Assembly (NCBI GenBank): GCA_029938265.1
Contig: JAOZVI010000007.1
Location: 1-40,333, forward strand
Direction of reading: 5' to 3'
Origin: Flavobacteriaceae bacterium
Lineage (GTDB): Bacteria > Bacteroidota > Bacteroidia > Flavobacteriales > Flavobacteriaceae
DNA length: 40,333 nt
Positions 28,576-38,153 of this stretch are shown here, in pieces; position 1 is the stretch's first letter; the number at the start of each line of letters is the position of its first letter. The notes beneath the pieces were generated by a model. The model was not told where the DNA came from and did no database searches. It saw only the letters and a list, made by a program, of their open reading frames with translations. The translations under genes and the position numbers were made by a program.

Positions 28576-31026
28576 TTAAACCAAAGGTTTATATTTTTGA
28601 GGATCAGCCTCATGCATCATGTTATATATTGCTTCAAAAATATCCTCAGTATTTCGGTTAGAGAAATAATCTCCATCGGTTCCGTAAGCCGGTCTGTGTT
28701 CTTCTGAGCATAAAGTAACGGGCTTACTATCTAAATATTGATATGCATTTTGGATCGTCAACACTTCATTTAATATATAAGCTGATGCTCCTCCCGGTAC
28801 ATCTTCATCGATTACCATCAAACGATTCGTTTTTTTAACACTTTTTACAATATCATGAGACAGATCAAAAGGCATTAAACTTTGAATATCGATCACTTGG
28901 CAACTAATGCTAAACTGAGCTAATTGTTCCGCGGCTTCTATTACTAATTTTAATGTAGAACCATAGGATACAAGTGTAATATCTGTTCCCTCCATAATAG
29001 TTTCAACTATCCCGACCGGTGTTCTGAAAGCTCCAAAATTATTGGGTTGTTTTTCTTTAAGACGATAGCCATTCAGGTTTTCAATGATTAATGCAGGATC
29101 GTCGCTTTCTAACATTGTATTGAAAAATCCGGCTGCTTTTGTCATATTACGAGGGACTAATATACAAATTCCCTTTAAAAAATTGTTTAAACCACTCATT
29201 GGTGAACCTGAATGCCAAATACCCTCTAATCTATGACCGCGTGTTCTGATAATTAACGGAGCTTTTTGGCGTCCGGCACTTCTATAATGCAATGAAGCAA
29301 GATCATCACTTAAAGCTGGAAGTGCATATAAAACATAATCTAAGTATTGAATTTCGGCAATAGGACGTAAACCACGCATTGCCATGCCAATTCCCTGACC
29401 TATAATTGTCATTTCACGAATACCGGTATCGCTTACACGCATTTCGCCAAATTTTTTCTGAAGGCCTTCCAGTCCCTGATTTACACCTCCTATATACCCG
29501 GTATCTTCACCAAATATCAAAGTTTCAGGATAATTTGTAAATATTTTATTAAAATTGTCACGTAAAATTGTCCTGGCATCTACTTCTTTAACGTCCTTAT
29601 CATAAGTAGGTTTTACTTCTTTAATTTTAATTGCAGATAAATCAGACTCACTATACAAATGTGAACTATATTTTTTTTGATAGAAACCTTTATATTTTTC
29701 AATCCAATTTTGTAAATCAATTTTTGATGGAAAATTTTCACCGATTAAATAGCGTAAAACTTTTCGGGCGTAAACCAAATTAGTTCTAATCTGTACTTCA
29801 TCATCTGAAGAAAATTCTTCAATTAGCTTTTTAATGAGGGGAGTATTTTTAGATTTGTTTGCAACTTTTTTTAAAATTGCTATTAACTCATCAGCTTCTT
29901 TTTGGAGCGGATTTTTAAATCCGTCCCAAGCATTTCTTTTTGCCAGTCGGGCTTCTTTTTTTGCTTCCTTTTCAATGGTTTCAATTTCGGTTTCGTTTTT
30001 TACAAAACGATAAATTTCACCATCAGTATCCTCAATCTCAAATTTCAATATCCATTCGCGCATTTTGGAATTACAATCAATACTTTTTTCATAAGACAAA
30101 CGCTCTTTACTTTTGTATCGTTCTTGTGAGCCTGATGTTGAATGGCCTATGGGTTGCATAAGATCGGTAACATGGATAATTACAGGAACATGTTCTTCAC
30201 GTGCAATTTTATCAGCTTTTTTGTAAACTTCAATTAAAGCAGGGTAATCATAACCTTTTACAGTGAAAATTTCATACCCGTTTTTACCATCTTCTCTCTG
30301 AAATCCTTTTAGAACTTCAGATATATTTTCTTTTGTTGTGTGATATTTTGCAGGGACTGATATGCCATATTCATCATCCCAAATGCTAATAATCATAGGA
30401 ACTTGAAGAACTCCAGCAGCATTGATAGTTTCCCAAAATGGTCCTTCACTAGTACTGGCATTTCCTATTGTGCCCCATGCTACTTCATTGCCTTTAATTG
30501 AAAATTTTGTAAAATCTTCTAATCCTTTTACACTACGGAAAATTTTTGAAGCCTGAGCTAAACCTAATAAACGTGGCATTTGGCCTGAAGTACTTGAAAT
30601 ATCAGAACTTGAATTTTTTTGTTCAACGAGATTTTTCCAGGTGCCGTCTTCATTTAAAGAATGTGTGGCAAAATGATTGTTCATTTGGCGGCCACCGGAT
30701 TCAGGAGCATTCTTGATATTAGTATCTCCGTAAAGATTGGCAAATAGTTGTTGTGGGGTTAAAGCTCCAATACTCATCATAAATGTTTGGTCTCGGTAGT
30801 AACCTGAACGCCAATCTCCATTTTTGAAGACTTTCGCCATAGCAAGTTGCGGAACTTCCTTACCCCCACCAAAAATACCAAATTTAGCTTTGCCGGTAAG
30901 CACTTCTCTTCTGCCTAATAAGCTACATTCTCTACTGATTATAGCTATTTTGTAATCATTTAGAACTTCATTTTTAAAATCTTCAAAAGATATTTTTTGA
31001 GGAGAACTATTTGATGTTATTGTCAT
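28576..31026 (-). CDS. Fused alpha/beta E1 component of 2-oxoacid (probably branched-chain) dehydrogenase
   Basis: 816 aa; E1-alpha half 'VAWGTIGNASTSEGPFWETINAAGVLQVPMIISIWDDEYGISVP'; E1-beta half 'NYPETLIFGEDTGYIGGVNQGLEGLQKKFGEMRVSDTGIREMTIIGQGIGMAMRGLRPIAEIQYLDY', 'IDEDVPGGASAYIL'. Confidence 0.93.
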   Translation of the reverse strand: MTITSNSSPQKISFEDFKNEVLNDYKIAIISRECSLLGRREVLTGKAKFGIFGGGKEVPQLAMAKVFKNGDWRSGYYRDQTFMMSIGALTPQQLFANLYGDTNIKNAPESGGRQMNNHFATHSLNEDGTWKNLVEQKNSSSDISSTSGQMPRLLGLAQASKIFRSVKGLEDFTKFSIKGNEVAWGTIGNASTSEGPFWETINAAGVLQVPMIISIWDDEYGISVPAKYHTTKENISEVLKGFQREDGKNGYEIFTVKGYDYPALIEVYKKADKIAREEHVPVIIHVTDLMQPIGHSTSGSQERYKSKERLSYEKSIDCNSKMREWILKFEIEDTDGEIYRFVKNETEIETIEKEAKKEARLAKRNAWDGFKNPLQKEADELIAILKKVANKSKNTPLIKKLIEEFSSDDEVQIRTNLVYARKVLRYLIGENFPSKIDLQNWIEKYKGFYQKKYSSHLYSESDLSAIKIKEVKPTYDKDVKEVDARTILRDNFNKIFTNYPETLIFGEDTGYIGGVNQGLEGLQKKFGEMRVSDTGIREMTIIGQGIGMAMRGLRPIAEIQYLDYVLYALPALSDDLASLHYRSAGRQKAPLIIRTRGHRLEGIWHSGSPMSGLNNFLKGICILVPRNMTKAAGFFNTMLESDDPALIIENLNGYRLKEKQPNNFGAFRTPVGIVETIMEGTDITLVSYGSTLKLVIEAAEQLAQFSISCQVIDIQSLMPFDLSHDIVKSVKKTNRLMVIDEDVPGGASAYILNEVLTIQNAYQYLDSKPVTLCSEEHRPAYGTDGDYFSNRNTEDIFEAIYNMMHEADPQKYKPLV

Positions 31027-31049
31027 ATTTTTTATACCTTTTACTTTCG

Positions 31050-31057
31050 CAAATATA
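31050..31057 (-). promoter_or_regulatory. -7 element TATATTTG upstream of the fused E1 gene
   Basis: TAnnTTTG consensus on the minus strand, about 24 bp upstream of the ATG at 31026. Confidence 0.5.
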
Positions 31058-31222
31058 CAAAATAAAAGTGAGAATTGGAAGGGTGGTGTATTGCGTAATA
31101 TTTATGAATAAATACTTGATTAACAATTGTATAAGTATTTATTTCACATTTAAGGTATAGGTCTTAATACAAATGAGAATACTAGGCGAATTATTTAGAT
31201 TTTAACATTAGAAAAGAGATTT

Positions 31223-34033
31223 TTAGTAAAATCCTCTTCTAATAAAACTATAAATTCTAGTGGGATCTGCGGTAAGCACAAATCTGATCTTTGATGCGTA
31301 TTCCGGTTGTGCAGGCTCAAAACCTAAACTGGATTGTAATGGAAAGTATAATTCTAAGAAATTATGAATAAAATTAAACCTAATACCGCTATCATATCTG
31401 AAAAATGGATTATCACCTTTATTTTTAACAAATCCTGCATCTGCATAGATCTCTATCCATCGCCAGACACTCACACTGATATTTGTACTCGTAAGCCATT
31501 GATTAGAGTATTTATTTTCAAAGATCGATTTAAATCCACCATCTGAAATGATGATTTCCTGACTAAAAAAACCTGAATCTTCCGATCTTCCCATATAACT
31601 TTTCTCAAATAAATAATCGCTTGGCCTGTCTAAAGCAAAGCTAAAAAAATCGGTTGTTGTATTATTAAATAAAAAAGTACCAAAAAAGAATCTAAAGTCA
31701 AATTGTCTGTTCTTATCTGTGAGTTTACGATATCTAAAATCTAAAGAAATTTTACTAAAATTTACATTGTATTGAAGATCTACAAAATATCTTAGATCAT
31801 TAATAATATTAGGCTGAGAATAACCATAACGTATATCTAAAATATTATAGCTGTCACTTTCATTTTCAATTCCTCCTTGTGGTATTTCTTTGTCAACAAT
31901 ATTATATTTAACCAATAATGAACTGCCACCTACATCTCTCAAAGATTTTCGGTTAAACTGCACTAAAAAATAAGGGTTTAACTTTCTGTAGAATAAATTT
32001 TTATCATAATGAGATTGACTTCCTGAGATACCGGTGCTATATCTGTAAACGATTGAGTTTTCAGGTAAGTATTGGTATGATAAATATAAAGAACCGATCA
32101 AGCTATGACTTTTAAAAGCATAGGCGGGTGTTATACCAAACAACCATTTCTTTTTAAACATTGCCTGATTGTACAACTGGGGTCCTAGTATCAGTCCGTC
32201 ATAATAATTATACTCGGAATATATATTATAAAAAATTTGATTGTAATATGGGTCTTCAATATCTTTAAAAAAAGTAAATTTTAAAGGTCTGTTTAATAAT
32301 TTTTTATCAATTTTTTCCCAATTGTCCCGTAAGTTAACCTCAGGATAAAGGTATTCGTAATTTAGTGATATTCTGTCAAAACCATTTCTGGGGATTGTAA
32401 CTGTTCTAGATGAATCAATATTTTTTATCCATTGTTTGTATAAAATCTCTTTTTTATCTACACCGTAAAGAGCAACGGGAGCTGTCATATTACTTTTATT
32501 TACAATTTTTATTATAAGAGAATCTTCCTTTTTTTCAACACTTCTTATCGTATAATCGATCTTTTTTTTGGTTTGAATATAATCGACAAAAAAGGCATCT
32601 AAATCATTATCAGTTTTATGGGTTATTATCTCTTTAAAATCGTCACTTTTACTTAACTGTAATACATTTTCTTTATAAAATTGTTGCAAACTTTTTGCAA
32701 CGATCGAGTCATTTAAAATGGCATCTAAATAGCGTAAACCTATTCCAGCTTTGTATTTATTTACAATTTTTCGATTAAAATTAGATAGTGAATCAGCTCT
32801 TGTTATTAATGATTGGTCTAAATTCTTTCTGGCAGCAAATTGATAAACAAAGGGATATTTTCCGTTAAAATCTAATTTTGCCAAACTGTAATTTCGATAC
32901 CCCCATATTTTTGAAATATTACCGGTTGCTTTAATTTCAGGATAGTATTTTGAAACATATTCGATCATCATATATATCTGAATACCATCAGCAAGCCAGT
33001 AATCGTCCCTTTTATTGACCAAAATTGTATTATCAATATATTTTTTAGTCAAAGCTTTAAACATTTTTATATCCCATTCAAAGGCATCACTAAAAGGTGT
33101 TAAAGATTTGGGTAATTGGTTAAGACCATATACAGGATTTTTTTTATAGGTAATATCATTTACCAATAATTTTTTATGAGGGTATTTTCCTAGAAAATCG
33201 GAAATAAAATCCAGTTGTCTGCTTAAAATATCTGTTTTTAAAGGAATGGTTAGATTTTTACTTTTTAAATTTGATATAACCTCAATTGAATCAGTAAGAT
33301 AATTATCAAAACTGCTCAATAATTTTATGCTTAATTCAATATCTGTTCTGTTATTTCCATGTAAATTATAAAGAACTCGGCTATCTCTTATTTGCATTTC
33401 AATGTTTAGATCAGAATGAAGCGAAAAACCCCTGGGAACATCAAAATCTATTTTATAATTTGTGGGATCGATATATAGATCATCCATATCGAGATTACTC
33501 ATCACATGCCATTTGCCGTCATATACAGCTGGTGTTATATACCAATATCTTAGATTATAATTGTTTTCATCAAAACCATAAAGGGTAAAATTATCAATAG
33601 GAATTTTAACGATGTATTGTATATTTAAGGTAATATTTTGTTTTGGTAATAGTGAATTTGGAAGTACAACCTTTACAATATCATTGGCTTCAGAAAGTTC
33701 ATGCCAATTGGTATTTTGTTGATCAATTTCAATATTTTTAATTTTGGAATACCCCCTTTTTTGAATTTTTGCAAAGTATAAACTTTTGTCATAATTGTCG
33801 ATTAATCTTTTTGATAAAAGCGTTTTTCTATCTTTATAAGCGTTGGCCCAATTATGTAAATAAATCGTATCTAATATGTCAGAAGAGTTATTGTAATATG
33901 TGATATCTTGCTGTATTTCAATAGTTTGTAATTTAGGGTCTAACTTTGCCTTAATAGTAATCTCATTAGTTTGCGCCAATAAACTTAAATGGTAGCTAAA
34001 AAATAAAAACAGTATGAAATAAACTTTGCGCAA
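31223..34033 (-). CDS. Secreted protein with degenerate M1 (gluzincin) aminopeptidase-like region and probable C-terminal outer-membrane beta-barrel
   Basis: Signal peptide; M1-like N-terminal beta region 'YNLRYWYITPAVYDGKWHVMSNLDMDDLYIDPTNYKIDFDVPRGFSLHSDL'; 'DDYWLADGIQIYMMIEY' aligns by eye with M1 'DLWLNEGFATYMEY'; alternating aromatic strand pattern and terminal aromatic 'FIRRGFY'. No HEXXH found. Confidence 0.7.
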   Translation of the reverse strand: MRKVYFILFLFFSYHLSLLAQTNEITIKAKLDPKLQTIEIQQDITYYNNSSDILDTIYLHNWANAYKDRKTLLSKRLIDNYDKSLYFAKIQKRGYSKIKNIEIDQQNTNWHELSEANDIVKVVLPNSLLPKQNITLNIQYIVKIPIDNFTLYGFDENNYNLRYWYITPAVYDGKWHVMSNLDMDDLYIDPTNYKIDFDVPRGFSLHSDLNIEMQIRDSRVLYNLHGNNRTDIELSIKLLSSFDNYLTDSIEVISNLKSKNLTIPLKTDILSRQLDFISDFLGKYPHKKLLVNDITYKKNPVYGLNQLPKSLTPFSDAFEWDIKMFKALTKKYIDNTILVNKRDDYWLADGIQIYMMIEYVSKYYPEIKATGNISKIWGYRNYSLAKLDFNGKYPFVYQFAARKNLDQSLITRADSLSNFNRKIVNKYKAGIGLRYLDAILNDSIVAKSLQQFYKENVLQLSKSDDFKEIITHKTDNDLDAFFVDYIQTKKKIDYTIRSVEKKEDSLIIKIVNKSNMTAPVALYGVDKKEILYKQWIKNIDSSRTVTIPRNGFDRISLNYEYLYPEVNLRDNWEKIDKKLLNRPLKFTFFKDIEDPYYNQIFYNIYSEYNYYDGLILGPQLYNQAMFKKKWLFGITPAYAFKSHSLIGSLYLSYQYLPENSIVYRYSTGISGSQSHYDKNLFYRKLNPYFLVQFNRKSLRDVGGSSLLVKYNIVDKEIPQGGIENESDSYNILDIRYGYSQPNIINDLRYFVDLQYNVNFSKISLDFRYRKLTDKNRQFDFRFFFGTFLFNNTTTDFFSFALDRPSDYLFEKSYMGRSEDSGFFSQEIIISDGGFKSIFENKYSNQWLTSTNISVSVWRWIEIYADAGFVKNKGDNPFFRYDSGIRFNFIHNFLELYFPLQSSLGFEPAQPEYASKIRFVLTADPTRIYSFIRRGFY

Positions 34034-34057
34034 TTTTTATAATGATTGATTATGCGA

Positions 34058-34771
34058 TTAAAAATTCGGTTTTAAGTGATGTTTTTTATAAAAAGTATCA
34101 ATTATTTCAATCACTTCATCAGCATCATCAACAATGGTAAATAGATCAAGATCTTGTACGCTAATATTACTGAATTCCTTAAGAACAGTTTTTTTTATCC
34201 AATCTAAAATACCGTTCCAAAACTCACTTCCAACCAAAATAAGCGGGAATTTTCCAATTTTCTTTGTTTGAATTAATGTCATGGCCTCAAATAATTCATC
34301 TAAAGTCCCAAATCCTCCAGGCATGGCAACAAATCCTTGCGCATATTTTACAAACATTACTTTACGAACAAAAAAGTAATCAAAATCTAAATTTTTATCA
34401 CTATCAATATAAGGATTGTCTTTTTGCTCAAAGGGTAGATCAATATTCAATCCCACTGAAATTCCACCGCCACGTCTGGCTCCTTTATTACCTGCTTCCA
34501 TAATGCCAGGGCCTCCTCCGGTAATAACGCCATAACCGTTTTGAGTTAATTTAAAGGCAATATTTTCAGCCATTTCGTAATATTTTTCTCCTGGTTTTGT
34601 TCTGGCAGAACCATAAACACTCACACAGGGACCAATTCGACTCAATTTTTCATAACCATCAACAAATTCACTCATAATTTTAAATATCGCCCATGAATCG
34701 TTGGTTTTAATTTCGTTCCATGTCTTTTGCTTGAGCTTTTCAGCAATCCTTTTGTCTTCTAATGGTGTCAT
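34058..34771 (-). CDS. LOG-family (TIGR00730) Rossmann-fold protein
   Basis: 'VSVYGSARTKPGEKYYEMAENIAFKLTQNGYGVITGGGPGIMEAGNKGARRGGGISVGLNIDLP', 'MPGGFGTLDELFEAMTLIQTKKI'. Confidence 0.95.
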   Translation of the reverse strand: MTPLEDKRIAEKLKQKTWNEIKTNDSWAIFKIMSEFVDGYEKLSRIGPCVSVYGSARTKPGEKYYEMAENIAFKLTQNGYGVITGGGPGIMEAGNKGARRGGGISVGLNIDLPFEQKDNPYIDSDKNLDFDYFFVRKVMFVKYAQGFVAMPGGFGTLDELFEAMTLIQTKKIGKFPLILVGSEFWNGILDWIKKTVLKEFSNISVQDLDLFTIVDDADEVIEIIDTFYKKHHLKPNF

Positions 34772-34806
34772 AATTATAATATTTGATCCTAAAACTAATA
34801 AACCTG

Positions 34807-37632
34807 CTAAAGTAACTCTTTTTTAAGAAATTGACCTGTATAGCTTTTTTTAACATTAATAATTTCTTCAGGTGTACCCTCAAAAAGTATTTCACCGCCT
34901 TTTACACCACCTTTTGGTCCAATATCAATAATAAAATCAGATAATTTGATAACGTCTAAATTGTGTTCAATGATGATTACTGTATTGCCTTTATCAGTTA
35001 ATCTATTCAATACCTTCATCAAAATATTGATATCTTCAAAGTGTAATCCGGTTGTCGGTTCGTCCAAAATATACAAGGTGTTACCTGTGTCTTTTTTTGA
35101 TAATTCTGTTGCGAGTTTTATGCGTTGAGCCTCGCCACCTGATAGAGTAGTTGATTGCTGACCCAGTGAAATATAACCCAAACCTACATCCTTTATTGTT
35201 TTTAATTTTCTATAAATTTTGGGAATATGTTCAAAAAAATGGACAGCTTCGTTTATGGTCATGTTTAAAATATCAGAAATGGATTTTCCCTTATACCGTA
35301 TTTCTAAAGTTTCTCGAGTAAAACGCTTGCCCTGGCAGGTCTCACATTCTACTTCAACATCAGGTAAAAAATTCATTTCTATCACTCTTACTCCGCCACC
35401 TTTACAAGTTTCACATCGTCCATCTTTAACGTTAAAAGAAAATCTTCCGGGTTTATAACCTCTAATTTGAGCTTCAGGAGTTTTTGCAAACAAATTCCGA
35501 ATTTCACTAAAAACACCCGTATAAGTTGCTGGGTTTGAACGAGGTGTTCTACCAATAGGACTTTGATCGATATCGATAATTTTATCGATATTATCTATAC
35601 CTTTAATTGATTTATAGGGTAGGGGTGTTTTTACAGCATTATAAATATGTTGATTCAAAATTGGGTACAGTGTTTCATTGATTAAGGTTGATTTTCCACT
35701 GCCTGAAACTCCTGTTACACAGATCATTTTGCCCAGCGGAATTTCAAGGGTAACATTTTTTAAATTATTTCCTGTAGCTCCTGTTAATACGATCTTTTTA
35801 TTATTTCCTTTTCGTCTTTGTTTAGGAATTTCAAAATATTTTGTACCATTTAAATACGCAGCTGTTATGGTATTACTTTTAAGTAGATTTTTTGGAGTTC
35901 CACAACTAATGACCTCACCTCCATGTCGCCCGGCTTCCGGACCGATATCAATAACATAATCAGATGACACGATCATTTCTTTATCGTGTTCAACAACCAA
36001 AATAGAGTTACCTATATCGCGTAATTTTTGTAAAGATTCAATTAATTTTTGATTGTCGCTTTGATGTAAACCTATACTTGGTTCATCTAATATATATAAA
36101 ACGCCTACAAGTTGAGAACCAATTTGAGTAGCCAATCGTATGCGTTGTGCTTCTCCACCCGATAAAGTTTTTGAACTTCTGTTTAATGTTAAATAATCTA
36201 AGCCAACATCAAGTAAAAATTGAATTCGAGTTTGAATTTCTTTTAAAATTTCTTCAGCAATGATCTTTTGTTTTTTTGAAAGTTTATTGGGTAATCTCTT
36301 AAACCAATCGGCTAAATGTATAATGTCAAGTTCAGTTAGATCAGATATTGATTTATTGTTAATTTTAAAATTTAAAGATTCTTTTTTTAATCGTTTACCT
36401 TTACAAACCGAACAATCATTTTCCTCCATATAAGCTTTTGCCCAACGCTTTAATGAACTTGAGTTGCTATTATAATATTGATTTTGAATAAAGTTTGTAA
36501 TTCCTTCAAAATCAATTTCATAATTTCTTGTAATACCCAATTCCTTTGAAGTGATATCAAACTTTTCTTTACCACCATAGAGTATTATTTCAAGTGCTTT
36601 TGCTGGAATTTTATCAATGGGATCTGAAAGAGAAAAATGATATTTTTCAGCAATTAGATCTAATTGTTTAAAGATCCACGAGCTTTTTTGTTCACCAATG
36701 GGCGCAATTCCACCATTATTAATTGATATTTTCTTATTTGGAATTATTTTGTTAAGATTTATTTCATAAACTTTTCCAATACCATTGCAATGTTTACAGG
36801 CTCCTTTTGGAGAATTAAACGAAAAGGTATTGGGTTCGGGTTTTTGATATGAGATCCCGGTAGTAGGGCACATTAAATTTCGGCTAAAATACCTAAGCTC
36901 TTCATTATCAAAATTAATAACCATAAGCGTATCATCACCGTGATACATTGCAGTTTTTATTGTTTCATTTAATCGTTTACCAATTTTTTCATCAATTAAA
37001 AGTCGGTCAATTACAATCTCAATATCATGTGTTTTATAACGATCTAATTGCATTCCTCTTTCGATCTCTTTTATCTCTCCGTCAATGCGAACACGAATAA
37101 AACCTTGTTTGGCTATGTTAGCGAACAATTCTCTATAATGACCTTTTCTGGATTTAATAACAGGGGCCAAAATCATTATTTTTTGATCTTTGTAATCATT
37201 TAAGATCAGTTCTTCAATGTGTTCATCATTATAACTAACCATTTTATCACCTGTATTATATGAAAAGGCTTCACCGGCTCTGGCAAATAACAAACGAAGA
37301 AAATCATAAATTTCAGTGATAGTACCTACGGTTGAACGCGGGCTTTTACTAGTAGTTTTTTGTTCAATAGCAATTACAGGAGATAAACCTTCAATTTTAT
37401 CAACATCAGGTCTTTCTAAACCACCCAGAAACTGTCGGGCATAAGCTGAAAAAGTTTCAATATATCTACGTTGACCTTCAGCATAAATCGTATCAAAAGC
37501 TAACGAAGATTTTCCGCTACCGCTTATACCTGTAATAACGACCAATTGATCTCGGGGTATTTTTACATCAATATTTTTTAAATTGTGTACCCTGGCTCCT
37601 AAAACTTCTATATAACTTTGCTGTTTTGACAT
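34807..37632 (-). CDS. uvrA: Excinuclease ABC subunit UvrA (start trimmed to MSKQQSYIEV)
   Basis: 'ARVHNLKNIDVKIPRDQLVVITGISGSGKSSLAFDTIYAEGQRRYIETFSAYARQFLG', two 'TLSGGEAQRI' signatures, Zn-finger CxxC pairs. Internal Met at 37632 preferred over 37653. Confidence 0.98.
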   Translation of the reverse strand: MSKQQSYIEVLGARVHNLKNIDVKIPRDQLVVITGISGSGKSSLAFDTIYAEGQRRYIETFSAYARQFLGGLERPDVDKIEGLSPVIAIEQKTTSKSPRSTVGTITEIYDFLRLLFARAGEAFSYNTGDKMVSYNDEHIEELILNDYKDQKIMILAPVIKSRKGHYRELFANIAKQGFIRVRIDGEIKEIERGMQLDRYKTHDIEIVIDRLLIDEKIGKRLNETIKTAMYHGDDTLMVINFDNEELRYFSRNLMCPTTGISYQKPEPNTFSFNSPKGACKHCNGIGKVYEINLNKIIPNKKISINNGGIAPIGEQKSSWIFKQLDLIAEKYHFSLSDPIDKIPAKALEIILYGGKEKFDITSKELGITRNYEIDFEGITNFIQNQYYNSNSSSLKRWAKAYMEENDCSVCKGKRLKKESLNFKINNKSISDLTELDIIHLADWFKRLPNKLSKKQKIIAEEILKEIQTRIQFLLDVGLDYLTLNRSSKTLSGGEAQRIRLATQIGSQLVGVLYILDEPSIGLHQSDNQKLIESLQKLRDIGNSILVVEHDKEMIVSSDYVIDIGPEAGRHGGEVISCGTPKNLLKSNTITAAYLNGTKYFEIPKQRRKGNNKKIVLTGATGNNLKNVTLEIPLGKMICVTGVSGSGKSTLINETLYPILNQHIYNAVKTPLPYKSIKGIDNIDKIIDIDQSPIGRTPRSNPATYTGVFSEIRNLFAKTPEAQIRGYKPGRFSFNVKDGRCETCKGGGVRVIEMNFLPDVEVECETCQGKRFTRETLEIRYKGKSISDILNMTINEAVHFFEHIPKIYRKLKTIKDVGLGYISLGQQSTTLSGGEAQRIKLATELSKKDTGNTLYILDEPTTGLHFEDINILMKVLNRLTDKGNTVIIIEHNLDVIKLSDFIIDIGPKGGVKGGEILFEGTPEEIINVKKSYTGQFLKKELL

Positions 37633-37650
37633 ATATTTTCCAAAAAAGTG

Positions 37651-37658
37651 CAAATTTA
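37651..37658 (-). promoter_or_regulatory. -7 element TAAATTTG upstream of uvrA
   Basis: TAnnTTTG consensus on the minus strand, 18 bp upstream of the preferred uvrA ATG (37632). This places the preferred start downstream of the promoter and argues against the 37653 start. Confidence 0.5.
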
Positions 37659-37679
37659 AACAAATGATATTTATTAGTG

Positions 37680-37727
37680 AAACTCAATCTTGAAGAGTTT
37701 TTAAAAACAAACTCAAAAATGTGAGTT
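37680..37727. repeat. Four-segment alternating inverted repeat (AAACTC / GAGTTT / AAACTCA / TGAGTT)
   Basis: AAACTC 37680-37685; GAGTTT 37695-37700; AAACTCA 37709-37715; TGAGTT 37722-37727. Adjacent segments are mutually complementary. Confidence 0.55.
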
Positions 37728-37879
37728 GATCCGATAGTTAAATGTAATAATTCCGATACCTATGCTGTATTTTTTATTCTGGTTATATCAATTCAGTATC
37801 TAAAAAAAAATAATATTTGAAAAACTTTCTTCTTTAGACTTTAAACTTTTAACTTTATTTGATAAATTGCAATACAATT

Positions 37880-38107
37880 ATGAAATTTATTCATTCTATA
37901 CGATACTTTTTTGAAAAAAGAGGTTTTGATGTTTCATCAAGATTTGCTGATAAGATGGGAATTAGGGCAACAAATGTTCGCTTATTTTTTATATACATAT
38001 CTTTTGTTACAGTGGGATTATCATTTGGAATATATTTAACATTGGCTTTTTTATTACGATTAAAAGACATGCTATATACTAAAAGAAGCTCAGTTTTTGA
38101 TCTGTAA
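37880..38107 (+). CDS. Small PspC-domain membrane protein (start trimmed to MKFIHSI)
   Basis: 'RYFFEKRGFDVSSRFADKMGIRATNVRLFFIYISFVTVGLSFGIYLTLAFLLRLKDML'. Confidence 0.8.
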   Translation: MKFIHSIRYFFEKRGFDVSSRFADKMGIRATNVRLFFIYISFVTVGLSFGIYLTLAFLLRLKDMLYTKRSSVFDL

Positions 38108-38153
38108 TTTGTTAAAGAATGAAAATTAAACAAAAGAGAAAAGAAAGGAACCG

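Noticed and set aside
29902-30161. Two overlapping plus-strand ORFs within the E1 gene
   Set aside because: Overlap the E1 coding sequence on the opposite strand; Phe-rich shadow translations.
34058-34771. LOG protein as a lysine decarboxylase
   Set aside because: PGGxGTxxE and GGGxG motifs identify the LOG/TIGR00730 family; the old lysine decarboxylase label is a historical misannotation.
35219-35959. Several plus-strand ORFs inside uvrA
   Set aside because: Antisense to highly conserved UvrA; no independent support.
37891-38133. 80-aa minus-strand ORF over the pspC-domain gene
   Set aside because: Opposite-strand PspC-type protein is recognisable; this one is not.
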